A stretch of 56,831 nt of DNA, taken from contig NZ_JBHSTQ010000016.1 of the NCBI RefSeq assembly GCF_042660205.1, positions 1 through 56,831 of the forward strand, read 5' to 3'. The position numbers and the translations under genes were made by a program. Position 1 is the stretch's first letter. Every line of letters starts with the position of its first letter. Below the pieces are notes generated by a model, which had not been told where the DNA came from, did no database searches, and saw only the letters and a list, made by a program, of their open reading frames with translations. Positions 16,459 to 25,067 of this stretch are shown here, piece after piece. This stretch comes from Sporolactobacillus kofuensis. GTDB lineage: Bacteria; Bacillota; Bacilli; Bacillales; Sporolactobacillaceae.

Positions 16459-17430
16459 ATGGTAGGTATTATCCTAGCAAGCCACGGCAATTTTGCCGAA
16501 GGCATTTTCCAATCCAGCTCAATGATTTTTGGCGAGCAGGAGAATGTCAAAACGGTGACCTTAATGCCGAACGAAGGTCCTAACGACTTTAAGGCAAAAA
16601 TGAAAGACGCAATTGCATCTTTCGACGATCAAGAAGAAGTGCTGTTCTTAGTCGATCTTTGGGGCGGTACACCGTTCAATCAAATCAACGGCTTGTTTGA
16701 AGAGCACAAAGACAAATGGGCAATCGTTGCAGGTATGAACTTACCGATGCTGATCGAAGCATATGCTTCGCGCTTATCCATGAACACGGCGCGTGAAATT
16801 GCAGCACATATTTTGGGCACAGCGAGAGAAGGGGTCAAAATAAGACCTGAAGCATTAGAACCGGCCAAGGCAACCTCTTCAGCACCCGCTCAGCAGGTAA
16901 AGAAAGGCATTCCTGGTACATTTAAATACGTGTTGGCACGTGTCGACTCCCGATTGCTTCACGGTCAGGTCGCAACGGCATGGGCCAAAACGACCCAACC
17001 GACGCGGATCATCGTCGTTTCCGACGCAGTCGCTAAGGATGATCTTCGTAAAAAATTGATCCAACAAGCGGCGCCGCCAGGAGTCAAAGCACACGTTGTT
17101 CCTGTCGCTCAAATGATCAAACTGGCGAAGGATGATCAGCATTTCGGCGGTGAACGCGCGTTGCTTCTTTTCGAAAATCCACAGGATGTAGTGAGGGCGG
17201 TTAAGGGCGGAGTGGCATTGAAGACCATCAATGTTGGGTCTATGGCACACTCACCGGGTAAAGTGCAACCGAACAAAGTACTCGCCTTTAACCAAGATGA
17301 TCTTGATGCTTTCGCTCAGTTAAAAGAAGCCGGACTGACCTTCGATGTACGTAAAGTGCCGAATGATTCAAAAGGTGACATGAACGAAATTCTCAAGAAA
17401 GCTCAAGAAGAATTAAATAAATTAAGATAA
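16459..17430 (+). CDS. manX: PTS EIIAB, mannose family
   Basis: A cytoplasmic fusion of EIIA and EIIB. The EIIA domain (about residues 1-130) has its phosphorylated His in GIILASHGNFAEG, near residue 10, and the conserved VDLWGGTPFNQ. A short Ala/Pro/Ser linker (about 135-148) leads to the EIIB domain (about 155-320), whose His lies in RVDSRLLHGQVATAW. Phosphate passes HPr to EIIA to EIIB to sugar. ATG at 16459 is preceded by GGAGG at good spacing. The gap of 190 bases after the stand-alone EIIB gene holds no credible gene. It is followed closely by EIIC and EIID, which form its membrane partner. Confidence 0.94.
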   Translation: MVGIILASHGNFAEGIFQSSSMIFGEQENVKTVTLMPNEGPNDFKAKMKDAIASFDDQEEVLFLVDLWGGTPFNQINGLFEEHKDKWAIVAGMNLPMLIEAYASRLSMNTAREIAAHILGTAREGVKIRPEALEPAKATSSAPAQQVKKGIPGTFKYVLARVDSRLLHGQVATAWAKTTQPTRIIVVSDAVAKDDLRKKLIQQAAPPGVKAHVVPVAQMIKLAKDDQHFGGERALLLFENPQDVVRAVKGGVALKTINVGSMAHSPGKVQPNKVLAFNQDDLDAFAQLKEAGLTFDVRKVPNDSKGDMNEILKKAQEELNKLR

Positions 17431-17465
17431 TCATCATTATCAGGAGAAAGGGAGGATTAACAATC

Positions 17466-18272
17466 ATGGATTTGAACATTATTCAAATTATATTAGTTGT
17501 TATCGTTGCATTTTTAGCGGGTATGGAAGGAATCCTGGATGAATTTCACTTTCACCAACCAGTCATTGCGTGTACGTTAATCGGCTTAGTGACAGGGCAA
17601 CTCATCCCATGTCTGATTCTAGGCGGTACGCTTCAAATGATTGCGCTAGGTTGGGCAAATATCGGTGCCGCTGTAGCACCTGATGCTGCGTTGGCATCTG
17701 TAGCCTCTGCAATTATTTTGGTTCTTAGTGGGCAAGGGAATGCTGGTGTAGCTTCAGCCATCGCCATCGCCATCCCACTCGCCGTTGCAGGTTTGTTATT
17801 AACGATCATCTGCCGTACGATTGCAACCGCTTTTGTACACTTTATGGATGCTGCAGCGAATGAAGGAAACTTCAAAAAAGTTGAACTCTGGCACATCAGC
17901 GCAATCTGCATGCAAGGTGTGCGTATCGCAATCCCAGCAGCATTGATCTTGGCAGTTGGTGCGGGTCCGGTGAGAGGGTTACTTGCAGCAATGCCAACTT
18001 GGTTGACCAGTGGTCTAGCAATTGGTGGTGGCATGGTCGTTGCCGTTGGTTATGCAATGGTTATTAACATGATGGCGACAAAAGAAGTATGGCCATTCTT
18101 TGCCATTGGTTTCGTACTCGCGACAGTTTCACAAATCACATTGATCGGTCTTGGTGCGATCGGTGTCGCTCTTGCCCTTATCTATCTGGCGCTTTCCAAA
18201 CAAGGCGGATCAGGTAATGGCGGAAATTCAAACACCGGTGATCCACTAGGCGACATTATTGATAATTACTAA
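17466..18272 (+). CDS. manY: PTS EIIC, mannose/sorbose family
   Basis: A membrane channel subunit of about 268 residues with several spans and many small residues. Family landmarks are the N-terminal FLAGMEGILDEFHFHQP, then LIGLVTGQLIPCLILGG and a conserved IGAAVAPDAALAS region. With EIID it forms the sugar translocation complex fed by EIIAB. It lies 35 bases after the EIIAB stop with a GGGAGG ribosome binding site, so co-expression is expected. The polar C-terminal tail (Gly/Asn-rich) is cytoplasmic. The sugar is probably mannose, glucose or a related hexose, but sequence alone does not decide it. Confidence 0.94.
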   Translation: MDLNIIQIILVVIVAFLAGMEGILDEFHFHQPVIACTLIGLVTGQLIPCLILGGTLQMIALGWANIGAAVAPDAALASVASAIILVLSGQGNAGVASAIAIAIPLAVAGLLLTIICRTIATAFVHFMDAAANEGNFKKVELWHISAICMQGVRIAIPAALILAVGAGPVRGLLAAMPTWLTSGLAIGGGMVVAVGYAMVINMMATKEVWPFFAIGFVLATVSQITLIGLGAIGVALALIYLALSKQGGSGNGGNSNTGDPLGDIIDNY

Positions 18273-18291
18273 GAAGGAGGGAGAAATAAAA

Positions 18292-19203
18292 ATGGCACAA
18301 GAAGTGAGATTATCAAAAAAGGATCGTATTTCTGTTTGGTGGCGCTCAACTTTCCTTCAAGGTTCATGGAACTATGAACGTATGCAAAATGGTGGTTGGG
18401 CCTATACCATGATTCCGGCAATCAAAAAACTCTACAAAACGAAAGAAGACCGTTCGGCTGCACTAAAACGTCACCTCGAGTTCTTTAATACGCACCCCTA
18501 TGTGGCTTCACCAATCATTGGTGTTACTCTAGCACTTGAAGAAGAACGTGCCAATGGTGCACCGGTTGACGATGTAGCTATCCAAGGTGTTAAAATCGGG
18601 ATGATGGGACCGTTAGCAGGTATCGGTGATCCGGCGTTCTGGTTCACGGTAAAACCAATCCTTGGTGCGTTAGCCGCTTCGCTTGCGATGACCGGTAACA
18701 TTCTCGGACCACTTCTTTATTTCTTCGGATGGAATATTATTCGTATGGCATTCATGTGGTCGACACAGGAATTTGGCTACAAAGCGGGTTCTAAAATTAC
18801 CGACGACCTATCGGGTGGATTGCTTCAGGATATTACGAAAGGTGCATCAATCCTTGGTATGTTCATCCTGGGTGCATTAGTTAACCGTTGGGTATCGATA
18901 AAATTCACGCCGATTGTCTCCTCGGTTAAACTTGACAAGGGTGCTTTCATTGACTGGAGTCACTTACCTTCCGGAGCGCAAGGGATTAAAGCTGCGTTGG
19001 AACAGCAGGCCGCAGGACTTTCGCTTGAGGCACATAAAGTAACGACGTTACAAAATAACTTGGATAGCTTAATTCCCGGTCTTGCTGCATTAGCATTAAC
19101 ACTCCTGTGCATGTGGTTGCTTAAGAAGAAAGTTTCTCCAATCATTATGATTCTTGGACTATTCGTTGTTGGTATCGTCTTGCACTTACTAAATGTAATG
19201 TAA
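18292..19203 (+). CDS. manZ: PTS EIID, mannose/sorbose family
   Basis: The second membrane subunit, about 303 residues. Family features are the N-terminal amphipathic region (FLQGSWNYERMQNGGWAY), the conserved MMGPLAGIGDPAFWFTVKPI loop and a C-terminal pair of membrane spans. ATG at 18292 follows AAGGAGG; the frame opens slightly earlier, within the EIIC end, but without a ribosome binding site. EIIC and EIID are only about 20 bases apart, typical of subunits made in equal amounts. A terminator follows, so the downstream DUF956 gene may have its own promoter. Confidence 0.94.
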   Translation: MAQEVRLSKKDRISVWWRSTFLQGSWNYERMQNGGWAYTMIPAIKKLYKTKEDRSAALKRHLEFFNTHPYVASPIIGVTLALEEERANGAPVDDVAIQGVKIGMMGPLAGIGDPAFWFTVKPILGALAASLAMTGNILGPLLYFFGWNIIRMAFMWSTQEFGYKAGSKITDDLSGGLLQDITKGASILGMFILGALVNRWVSIKFTPIVSSVKLDKGAFIDWSHLPSGAQGIKAALEQQAAGLSLEAHKVTTLQNNLDSLIPGLAALALTLLCMWLLKKKVSPIIMILGLFVVGIVLHLLNVM

Positions 19204-19293
19204 CCGCTAGTAGTTTTGCCTAGGTCTACGATTTATCCATTGATTTTTATTAAATTGAGTATAAATCCTGCCTTTCAGGAGTTGTATACCAAA

Positions 19294-19333
19294 TGAGCCT
19301 GATTCCTCTTAAGTCAAGGATTTCAGGCTTTAT
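19294..19333 (+). terminator. Intrinsic terminator after PTS operon
   Basis: AGCCTGA and TCAGGCT enclose an inner TCCT/AGGA stem and are followed by a short T-rich tail. A possible -10 TATAAT for the next gene lies just downstream, near 19352. Confidence 0.7.
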
Positions 19334-19393
19334 CTATACTATGGAAAAAAAGTATAATAAAAGTGTAGAGAGAAACGGAATGGGGCAAAGAAA

Positions 19394-19786
19394 ATGGTTC
19401 AATCAATGAATACAAAAGTCGATTATGTAGGGAATGCCACTTCTTTTATGGGGCTGGCTGATTATGGCAAAATCATGATTGGCGATAAAGGTTTTGAGTT
19501 TTATAATGACCGAGATGCTCGCAAAAACATTCAAATCCCTTGGGATGATGTCGATTATGTCATTGCTTCAGTGATGTTCAAGGGGAAGTGGATTCCTCGC
19601 TATGCCCTACGTACGAAAAACAATGGAACGTACACTTTTTCTTCGAAGCATCCAAAGGAAGTTTTGCGTGCCGTACGAAAATATGTGAAACCGGAACGCA
19701 TGGTTCGATCGCTGACATTCTTTCAAGTGGTCAAGCGCGGACTAAAAGGCCTAATCGCCAAGTTGAGTCGAAAAGGAAGCAATTAA
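19394..19786 (+). CDS. manO: DUF956 family protein (ManO-like)
   Basis: A soluble protein of about 130 residues matching DUF956, which is found almost always beside mannose-family PTS genes and has been called ManO. Recognisable stretches are VGNATSFMGLADYGKIMIG, GFEFYNDRD, IQIPWDDVDYVIASV and FSSKHPKEVLRAVRKYV. The fold resembles a PH/GRAM-like beta domain with a C-terminal helix. Its exact role is unsettled; effects on PTS gene expression have been proposed. GGGG lies eight bases before the ATG. It follows the PTS operon terminator and precedes the glucoamylase. Confidence 0.85.
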   Translation: MVQSMNTKVDYVGNATSFMGLADYGKIMIGDKGFEFYNDRDARKNIQIPWDDVDYVIASVMFKGKWIPRYALRTKNNGTYTFSSKHPKEVLRAVRKYVKPERMVRSLTFFQVVKRGLKGLIAKLSRKGSN

Positions 19787-19873
19787 TCGCGTGTATTTCG
19801 TTGATCGGGTGGGAGCGATGCAACAACCCCGAAGAGAACTATCAAAGATAATCTTGCAAGTGCAGACTTTTTA

Positions 19874-19887
19874 TGAAAACGATACCA
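19874..19887 (+). promoter_or_regulatory. Candidate cre (CcpA) site before glucoamylase
   Basis: TGAAAACGATACCA matches 13 of 14 positions of the cre consensus. It lies about 60 bases before the glucoamylase start codon. Carbon catabolite repression of an extracellular starch-degrading enzyme is expected. Confidence 0.45.
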
Positions 19888-19947
19888 ATACAAGACGATA
19901 ATGATCTTCTGCTTTTTTTTATAATTGATGAGAAAAGGGGAATTCGA

Positions 19948-22188
19948 TTGCAGTCTAAAAAACGATTGGTAAAACGTATTGTTGCTCTTTTTTTGACCGT
20001 GATTCTTTCGGTGTCTCTTGGGGCCGTTCAAGTACCAATAGCGCATGCAAATGATGTGCAGAGCGTGCCTAACTACAAAGGGCATAATTCTTGGAACCAG
20101 TTAACCACATCCAATGGTCTGGCAGCTGCGATTTACTCGGTTAGTCAGGGAAAAATGACGCGTTTTCAGCGGCATATCTACAGCCATGTAGATGGCAACA
20201 GTACGACACCGAATTTCATGTACGATTCTTATTTCGGTTACGGGGTTAATGGAGGAAAGGCTACTTGGTTGAACAGTGTACCTGTTGATGCGGCTGAATA
20301 TGTAAACGGTACCAATATCATCAAATCAACGCAGCATAATGACGGCTTGCAATTTGACAGTTATTACTTCACTCCTTTTTCCGGAGAAAATCAATATGAG
20401 TCTTCTCTACTCGTCATGTTGGTACGCGTGACCAATAACTCGAACACGGATAAAAATGTCTCAGTCTTCTCTAACCAAAATATGCATCTCGGGACCGACT
20501 ATGGAACGGCAAACGAACAAACGACATACAATCCAAATGGCGATTACATTAAAGAATATAACAGCAAGAATGGTAGTCTTGCGATCTATAAAAATCTGAA
20601 TCCGGCGGGGGAACATTACGAAACCGGTTTGTCCGGAAGCGGAACGGAGAGCAATCCCTGGGCCGATGCCACAAATAATGGTAAATTAACTGATCAGATT
20701 GTCGGTCAGGGAAATGATATCACGGCAGGATTCGAAAACCGGGCGAATCAGCTGAACGCCGGAAAGTCGAAATGGTACGGTGTGATTATCGGGTTGAATG
20801 AAGATGGTAATGAAAGCCGGTTAAGCAGCGATGTTCTTGCCAATGCACAGACAGCGCTAAGCAGTACTCCTGAAGCTTTGCTGAAGCAGGAAGAAGACTG
20901 GTGGACCAAGTGGCACAGCACCGAGAAGATGCCGGCGGGTCTTTCAGCACAGGAACAACAGATATACCGGCAGTCCACGGCCGTATTGAAGATGTCGCAA
21001 AGCCGCGAGTCAGGAGCAGCTTATGGACAAGTATTAGCCAGCCTGATCCCTGGTGAATGGAGTATTGCTTGGGCACGCGACGGGAATTACTCGATACAGG
21101 CTCTTATCGCATCCGGACATTATCAGGAGGCCCGTGCAGCACTTCAGTTCTTCTTTGATGCGCAGATGCAAAAGGATGCCTCGGGAGATAATTATTATCA
21201 AAAGAATTTCATAGAAAATACAGATAAGGGCGCTCCTAATTATGGACTTGGTGTCAAACTGAGTGATAATTATCTGATTTCTGTATGCCGCTATTTTGGT
21301 AACGGCACGGAAGAATCAGACTGGAACAATAACGGGCCAAATATTGAATTTGACGGCTGGGGATTGTTCTTATGGAGTGTCGATCAATATGTCCGGGCAA
21401 CGGGGGATACACAATTCCTGAAAAATAATAATCTCTCGTATTGGAACAAACTGACGAAGCAGGACGCGGACTTGCTGATTGAATTAATTCAACCGGAAAA
21501 TGGTCTGATTCAGCCGGATTCCTCAATCTGGGAAGAACACTGGACCCCATTCAACGTATTAAAAACAGCACCGTCACGCCAACAATTCGCCTATACGAAT
21601 ATTACAGCGTACCAAGGGTTGAAGTCCGCCGCCAACCTGGCAAAAGTCATGGGCAAGGATCAGCTTGAAAAGAAATACAGTGATGCCGCTTCTTCGATCA
21701 AAGATGCAATCATGAACAAGCTTGTGGTCCGTCAGAACGGGTACCGAACCATTGCATCGTCACTTGAGAGAAAGGGCGATCCGACCTATCAAAATGACGG
21801 ATCAACAGTTGAAGCAATTAACTTTGACATGGTCAACCCGAAATCTAATCTGGCATCAGGCATGATTAAAGCCTACAACCAAAACTTGCGTATTCTGACA
21901 GGAAGCACCCCTGGGTATATGCGCGATCAAGATGGCGACCTCTATGATTCCAGAGAGTGGGGATTTATTGATTTGAGAATTGCAGGCGCCCTATCGAAAA
22001 TGGGCAGAACGAACGAAGCAAAGACACTCCTTGACTGGATGACGAGCCAGGCATCACATAATTATAATCTGATCCCAGAGTTGCTGGACTACAACACGCA
22101 GGATTATGCAGGCTCCGTTCCAATGGGCGGCTTCGGATCCGGTTCCTATATCCTGGGAATCAATGATTATTACCACCAGAAGAAGTAG
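19948..22188 (+). CDS. Secreted GH15 glucoamylase
   Basis: A secreted enzyme of about 746 residues that releases glucose from the non-reducing ends of starch and maltodextrins. The signal peptide (KKRLVKRIVALFLTVILSVS) ends near AHA-ND. An N-terminal beta-sandwich domain (to about residue 290) is followed by the alpha/alpha-barrel. Catalytic-domain landmarks are WSIAWARDGNYSIQALIASG, WGLFLWSVDQYVRATGD, the acid region SSIWEEHW and SREWGFIDLRIAGAL. TTG at 19948 follows AAAGGGG by seven bases; the open frame extends upstream but without a signal. The PTS next door could take up hexose released by it. It ends at a strong terminator. Confidence 0.93.
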   Translation: MQSKKRLVKRIVALFLTVILSVSLGAVQVPIAHANDVQSVPNYKGHNSWNQLTTSNGLAAAIYSVSQGKMTRFQRHIYSHVDGNSTTPNFMYDSYFGYGVNGGKATWLNSVPVDAAEYVNGTNIIKSTQHNDGLQFDSYYFTPFSGENQYESSLLVMLVRVTNNSNTDKNVSVFSNQNMHLGTDYGTANEQTTYNPNGDYIKEYNSKNGSLAIYKNLNPAGEHYETGLSGSGTESNPWADATNNGKLTDQIVGQGNDITAGFENRANQLNAGKSKWYGVIIGLNEDGNESRLSSDVLANAQTALSSTPEALLKQEEDWWTKWHSTEKMPAGLSAQEQQIYRQSTAVLKMSQSRESGAAYGQVLASLIPGEWSIAWARDGNYSIQALIASGHYQEARAALQFFFDAQMQKDASGDNYYQKNFIENTDKGAPNYGLGVKLSDNYLISVCRYFGNGTEESDWNNNGPNIEFDGWGLFLWSVDQYVRATGDTQFLKNNNLSYWNKLTKQDADLLIELIQPENGLIQPDSSIWEEHWTPFNVLKTAPSRQQFAYTNITAYQGLKSAANLAKVMGKDQLEKKYSDAASSIKDAIMNKLVVRQNGYRTIASSLERKGDPTYQNDGSTVEAINFDMVNPKSNLASGMIKAYNQNLRILTGSTPGYMRDQDGDLYDSREWGFIDLRIAGALSKMGRTNEAKTLLDWMTSQASHNYNLIPELLDYNTQDYAGSVPMGGFGSGSYILGINDYYHQKK

Positions 22189-22334
22189 TATTCGCGTTGC
22201 GGACGTTTGCGAACAACTTCTAGGAATGTGAAAGATAAGGCGGGATCTTGGGCAACAAATGAAAAGATCGAAGAATGGCTTTCATGGTTGGCCAGTAGTT
22301 CAGACAGCTAAAAAAATCGTCAAATAATCGAAAA

Positions 22335-22372
22335 CGTAGCCCACATCTTTAACAAGGTGTGGGCTATTTGTT
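22335..22372 (+). terminator. Intrinsic terminator after glucoamylase
   Basis: TAGCCCACA-CTT pairs with AAG-TGTGGGCTA and is followed by TTTGTT. It lies about 150 bases after the stop codon; no credible gene is seen between. Confidence 0.8.
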
Positions 22373-22456
22373 GCGGACAGCTTAGAAGCACAGAGATTCA
22401 TCTCAATTTTTACTCTCCGAACGTTGAGTAATCATAGAAACTCAGCAAACTGTATG

Positions 22457-22503
22457 TAAAAAATAGGTGAACGACTCGATACGAGAGTACCGAGTCGTTC
22501 ACC
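22457..22503 (-). terminator. Strong hairpin, terminator for DUF2935 gene
   Basis: GGTGAACGACTCG pairs perfectly with CGAGTCGTTCACC, with three further inner pairs. Read on the minus strand it is followed by a T tract. It ends transcription coming from the DUF2935 gene. The stretch from 22189 to 22637 holds this, the previous terminator and no supported gene. Confidence 0.75.
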
Positions 22504-22637
22504 ATGCTATCTCTATAGTTAACTTATGCAAGTCTAACTTCAGAAGGAGGATTTGTTCAAACGGTACTTAATCCATTGGAAGCAATGGGGGATATGCTCT
22601 TTGGTAGGCTTAGGTGACGGATCATCTGTGACGGGAG

Positions 22638-23411
22638 TCAGGTTACAATTCCTTCCTCTAAGTTTCGCCAGAGGTGGTGGGCTTCTCTGGCAAGATGTTC
22701 TAATAAGTCGGGTGGTGCAGTTGTAATCGCGGCACACTGCTTGATCAGTGCATCTAATTCTAATTTGAATTTTTCAAGATCCTTAGTTTCAGAGATTACC
22801 ATTTGCCGAAAAGCGTTGAGAACGGGTAACATCTCATTGCGTGGTTTTCTTATGATTGTATTAAGTGCGTTTGCCTGGAGAAACAGGCGTTCGAACTTAT
22901 GGGTCATGTTCCGTACCTTATTTTGGAGTTCATAATTTGTTGGATCTAAATAGTGCTGTACAAAGGCAAGATGATCCGCCATTTGCCGCAACCAAAACAC
23001 ACTTTCATGTAGAACCGAATCCGCGACAAATACTTGACCGCCACTTTTCATTAAATTAAAGACGTTCTGGGACTCTTCGGCTTCTCGGATCATATGATCC
23101 ATAAGCGCTACCGGTGTCGACACGATCACTTCACAGCGCAAAGCCTTACCCATGCCCAGTGTAAGGAAATTTTGAAATTCACTGATCGCCTGTTCCGATT
23201 CATTAACCAGAAGCGTAAGATCGCCCTGTTTCTGTTCCGCCTGCTGCCATATCCCCGCCAAATTCTGCACCATACTATGATTGACACGGGCCAATTCCAA
23301 TTCATGGTGACTGATTTCCCTGTCAAAGAATTGACCATGCTCTAAATTATTGCGCAACCAAAAAGCGACGATCCCGTATGCATCCCTTTCGTAATTATCC
23401 ATGTACCCCAT
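22638..23411 (-). CDS. DUF2935 family protein
   Basis: A helical protein of about 257 residues with two similar four-helix units, as in DUF2935. Each half starts with a conserved helix: FWLRNNLEHGQFFDREI near residue 18 and ESVFWLRQMADHLAFVQHYLDP near residue 138. The repeated His and Glu residues (H-x2-F, E-x2-HH) resemble metal-binding four-helix bundles. The function is unknown, but the family is common in spore-forming Bacilli. ATG at 23411 follows AGAGGTG; the frame opens 27 bases earlier without a site. The gene is followed by the strong hairpin at 22457-22503. Confidence 0.88.
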   Translation of the reverse strand: MGYMDNYERDAYGIVAFWLRNNLEHGQFFDREISHHELELARVNHSMVQNLAGIWQQAEQKQGDLTLLVNESEQAISEFQNFLTLGMGKALRCEVIVSTPVALMDHMIREAEESQNVFNLMKSGGQVFVADSVLHESVFWLRQMADHLAFVQHYLDPTNYELQNKVRNMTHKFERLFLQANALNTIIRKPRNEMLPVLNAFRQMVISETKDLEKFKLELDALIKQCAAITTAPPDLLEHLAREAHHLWRNLEEGIVT

Positions 23412-23514
23412 AACTACACCTCTTTTCATTAACCTCATCGGATACGATTATATTCTGAGAAAAATTGAATATGCAGAGTTTGGAATGATTATTTTCAACG
23501 CATTTGGAGGTTAA

Positions 23515-23634
23515 ATGATCGATATAATTTTGAAAACGATCGATAAATCTGCGAAAGTGATCGATATATTTTTGAAAATGATCGATAAAATTCCAGAAGT
23601 GATCGATAAAATCTGAGAAATGACTGATAAAAAG
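23515..23634 (+). repeat. 21-bp tandem repeat array, copy 2
   Basis: Six units start at 23515, 23536, 23557, 23578, 23599 and 23620, exactly 21 bases apart. Units 4-6 are nearly identical in order and sequence to units 4-6 of the 6474-6617 array, so the two arrays share an origin. GGAGG stands four bases before the first ATG. That frame reads as M/V-I-D-[IK] heptads for 33 codons until TGA at 23614. The opposite strand also reads through as F-I-D-H-F heptads. Both are consequences of a 21-base unit, and translation is unproven. Confidence 0.8.
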
Positions 23635-23776
23635 TTCAACGATGTATATCACTAGCATCAAAGATGGGCACAATCATTAATCCCTTGAAGTGCCAAAGGT
23701 ACATTCAATGAAAAAATTACAGACAGGCAATAGATGACGCATATGAGCGGATGCGGTGACACCCTTGTGAAAGGGG

Positions 23777-23863
23777 GTGCGGCCAATCACAGTATTTCAA
23801 GCGATGACACTAATGATTAGTTTTGGCGTGCTGCTCTTGATGCTGTCAGATAGAAAGAAATAA
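23777..23863 (+). CDS. Holin-like type I toxin (28 aa or shorter)
   Basis: A tiny hydrophobic peptide, TVFQAMTLMISFGVLLLMLSDRKK at its core (quoted in parts: TVFQAMTLM, ISFGVLLLML, SDRKK), has the pattern of the putative holin-like toxins of Bacilli. These are one-span peptides of type I toxin-antitoxin loci. The family usually starts with Met just before TVF, eight bases after AAAGGGGG. Here that codon is ATC (23786), so the start is either the adjacent GTG at 23777, the non-standard ATC, or is lost. Downstream is a terminator hairpin near 23964. An antisense RNA antitoxin would be expected on the other strand but I could not define its promoter. Confidence 0.6.
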   Translation: MRPITVFQAMTLMISFGVLLLMLSDRKK

Positions 23864-23963
23864 TCCGCCTCATATGCTACTCACGATAGCTTGATGGACG
23901 GATCATTTGTTAAATGTGAAGTTTATTAATGGCATCGCTCCGCTCTACGCGGATATTGCCATG

Positions 23964-23998
23964 CCGTCAGTGCTCGCAACACTGGCGGATTTATTTTG
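23964..23998 (+). terminator. Terminator of the toxin transcript
   Basis: CCGTCAGTG pairs with CACTGGCGG (one wobble) around a short loop, followed by ATTTATTTT. A transcript from the toxin gene would end here, leaving a 3' untranslated part of about 130 bases, usual for type I toxin messages. Confidence 0.65.
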
Positions 23999-24070
23999 CC
24001 TTAATCTAATAATAATACAGAGTTGGCGCGATTTAATGGATCATTTAATAGGCAGTCTTAGGCTTGTTGA

Positions 24071-24976
24071 TCACTTATTGATTAATAGATTTTCTAGTGC
24101 AGGCTTTAAGGTTGGAAAGTCGAAGGTGAATCCTTCTTTGGTAAGCACCTGGGGGAGGACAAGCTGTCCGTTAAGAATCATCGCGCTTTTTCGGCCAAGC
24201 ACGAGCTTTAGTAGAGCGGAAGGAACAGGGAGCCAATAAGGGCGGTGAAGCACAGTGGCGATCATTCGGCCCAGTTCATCCATATGTACAGGTTGCGGGG
24301 CGGTCACATTGACTGCGCCGCGGATTTGATCATGATCCATGACGAATCGGATCGCCCGAACAACATCGTTCATGTGGATCCAGGATACCCACTGCGTCCC
24401 GGATCCTAACCGTCCGCCGCCAAACAGTTTGACCGGCAATGCCATCAGTGGCAACGCGCCTCCATTTTGACCGAGAACGACGCCGAATCGCAGACAAATT
24501 GTGCGTATCCCGAGTCGTTCCGCTTCTTTTGCCGCATGCTCCCAGTCGGAAGCGACCCTTCCGAGAAAGTTATCGGCATGTTCGGTTGATTCTTCTGAGT
24601 ATGTGGCTGTTGCCGAAGGCGGATAGATGCCAATCGCGCTGGCATTGATCAGTGCGGCCGGCTTTTGCGCCAATGTACGGATCAAACGAAGCAATTCGCG
24701 TGTCGCGTTCATACGGCTGCTGTAAATCCGATCGCGCTGCTTTTTGGTCCAACGGCCCTTACTTAGCGAAGTGCCGGAAAGGTTAATGACATAGTCCGCC
24801 GACGTGATCGCTTTTTCCGGCGCAGCGTCATGCGTCATCCAGCGAACATAGGTGATGTTTTCGTGGTTCGAATAGACGCCCCTAGTGAGCAGAACAATCT
24901 GATGTCCTTCCTGCAGTAGGAACTGTGCCAATTTTTTTCCGATAAATCCGGTTCCACCGGCGATCACAATCTTCAT
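24071..24976 (-). CDS. TIGR01777 family NAD(P)-binding epimerase-like protein
   Basis: A 301-residue protein of the extended short-chain dehydrogenase group, similar to Bacillus YfhF and the SDR39U1-like family. The N-terminal Rossmann motif is GGTGFIGKKLAQFL. Further landmarks are the LSGTSLSKGRWTKKQRD segment, LINASAIGIYPPS with its Ser, and the WVSWIHMNDVVRAI and GAVNVTAPQPV motifs of the family. The substrate is unknown; a sugar-nucleotide or related epimerase/reductase role is assumed from homology. ATG at 24976 follows GGAGGAG. It appears to be a single gene. Confidence 0.9.
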   Translation of the reverse strand: MKIVIAGGTGFIGKKLAQFLLQEGHQIVLLTRGVYSNHENITYVRWMTHDAAPEKAITSADYVINLSGTSLSKGRWTKKQRDRIYSSRMNATRELLRLIRTLAQKPAALINASAIGIYPPSATATYSEESTEHADNFLGRVASDWEHAAKEAERLGIRTICLRFGVVLGQNGGALPLMALPVKLFGGGRLGSGTQWVSWIHMNDVVRAIRFVMDHDQIRGAVNVTAPQPVHMDELGRMIATVLHRPYWLPVPSALLKLVLGRKSAMILNGQLVLPQVLTKEGFTFDFPTLKPALENLLINK

Positions 24977-25067
24977 TCGATCTCCTCCAAGGCTCTTGTC
25001 CCTATCATCATATGCGGAAGCGTTCTACGAGACAAGTAAACGGACTTTGTTGGAGGAACGAATCAAC

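Noticed and set aside
22229..22312. 27-codon frame after the glucoamylase
   Set aside because: The translation looks somewhat protein-like, but the GTG start has no properly spaced ribosome binding site and the frame lies between the gene and its terminator.
22540..22737. Minus-strand frame of 65 codons at the DUF2935 end
   Set aside because: It overlaps the DUF2935 gene in another frame and its translation (many Cys, Pro, Arg) is not protein-like.
23395..23673. Minus-strand frame of 92 codons with F-I-D-H-F heptads
   Set aside because: It is the reverse reading of the 21-bp array, overlaps the start of the DUF2935 gene, and has no ribosome binding site. The heptads follow from the repeat length.
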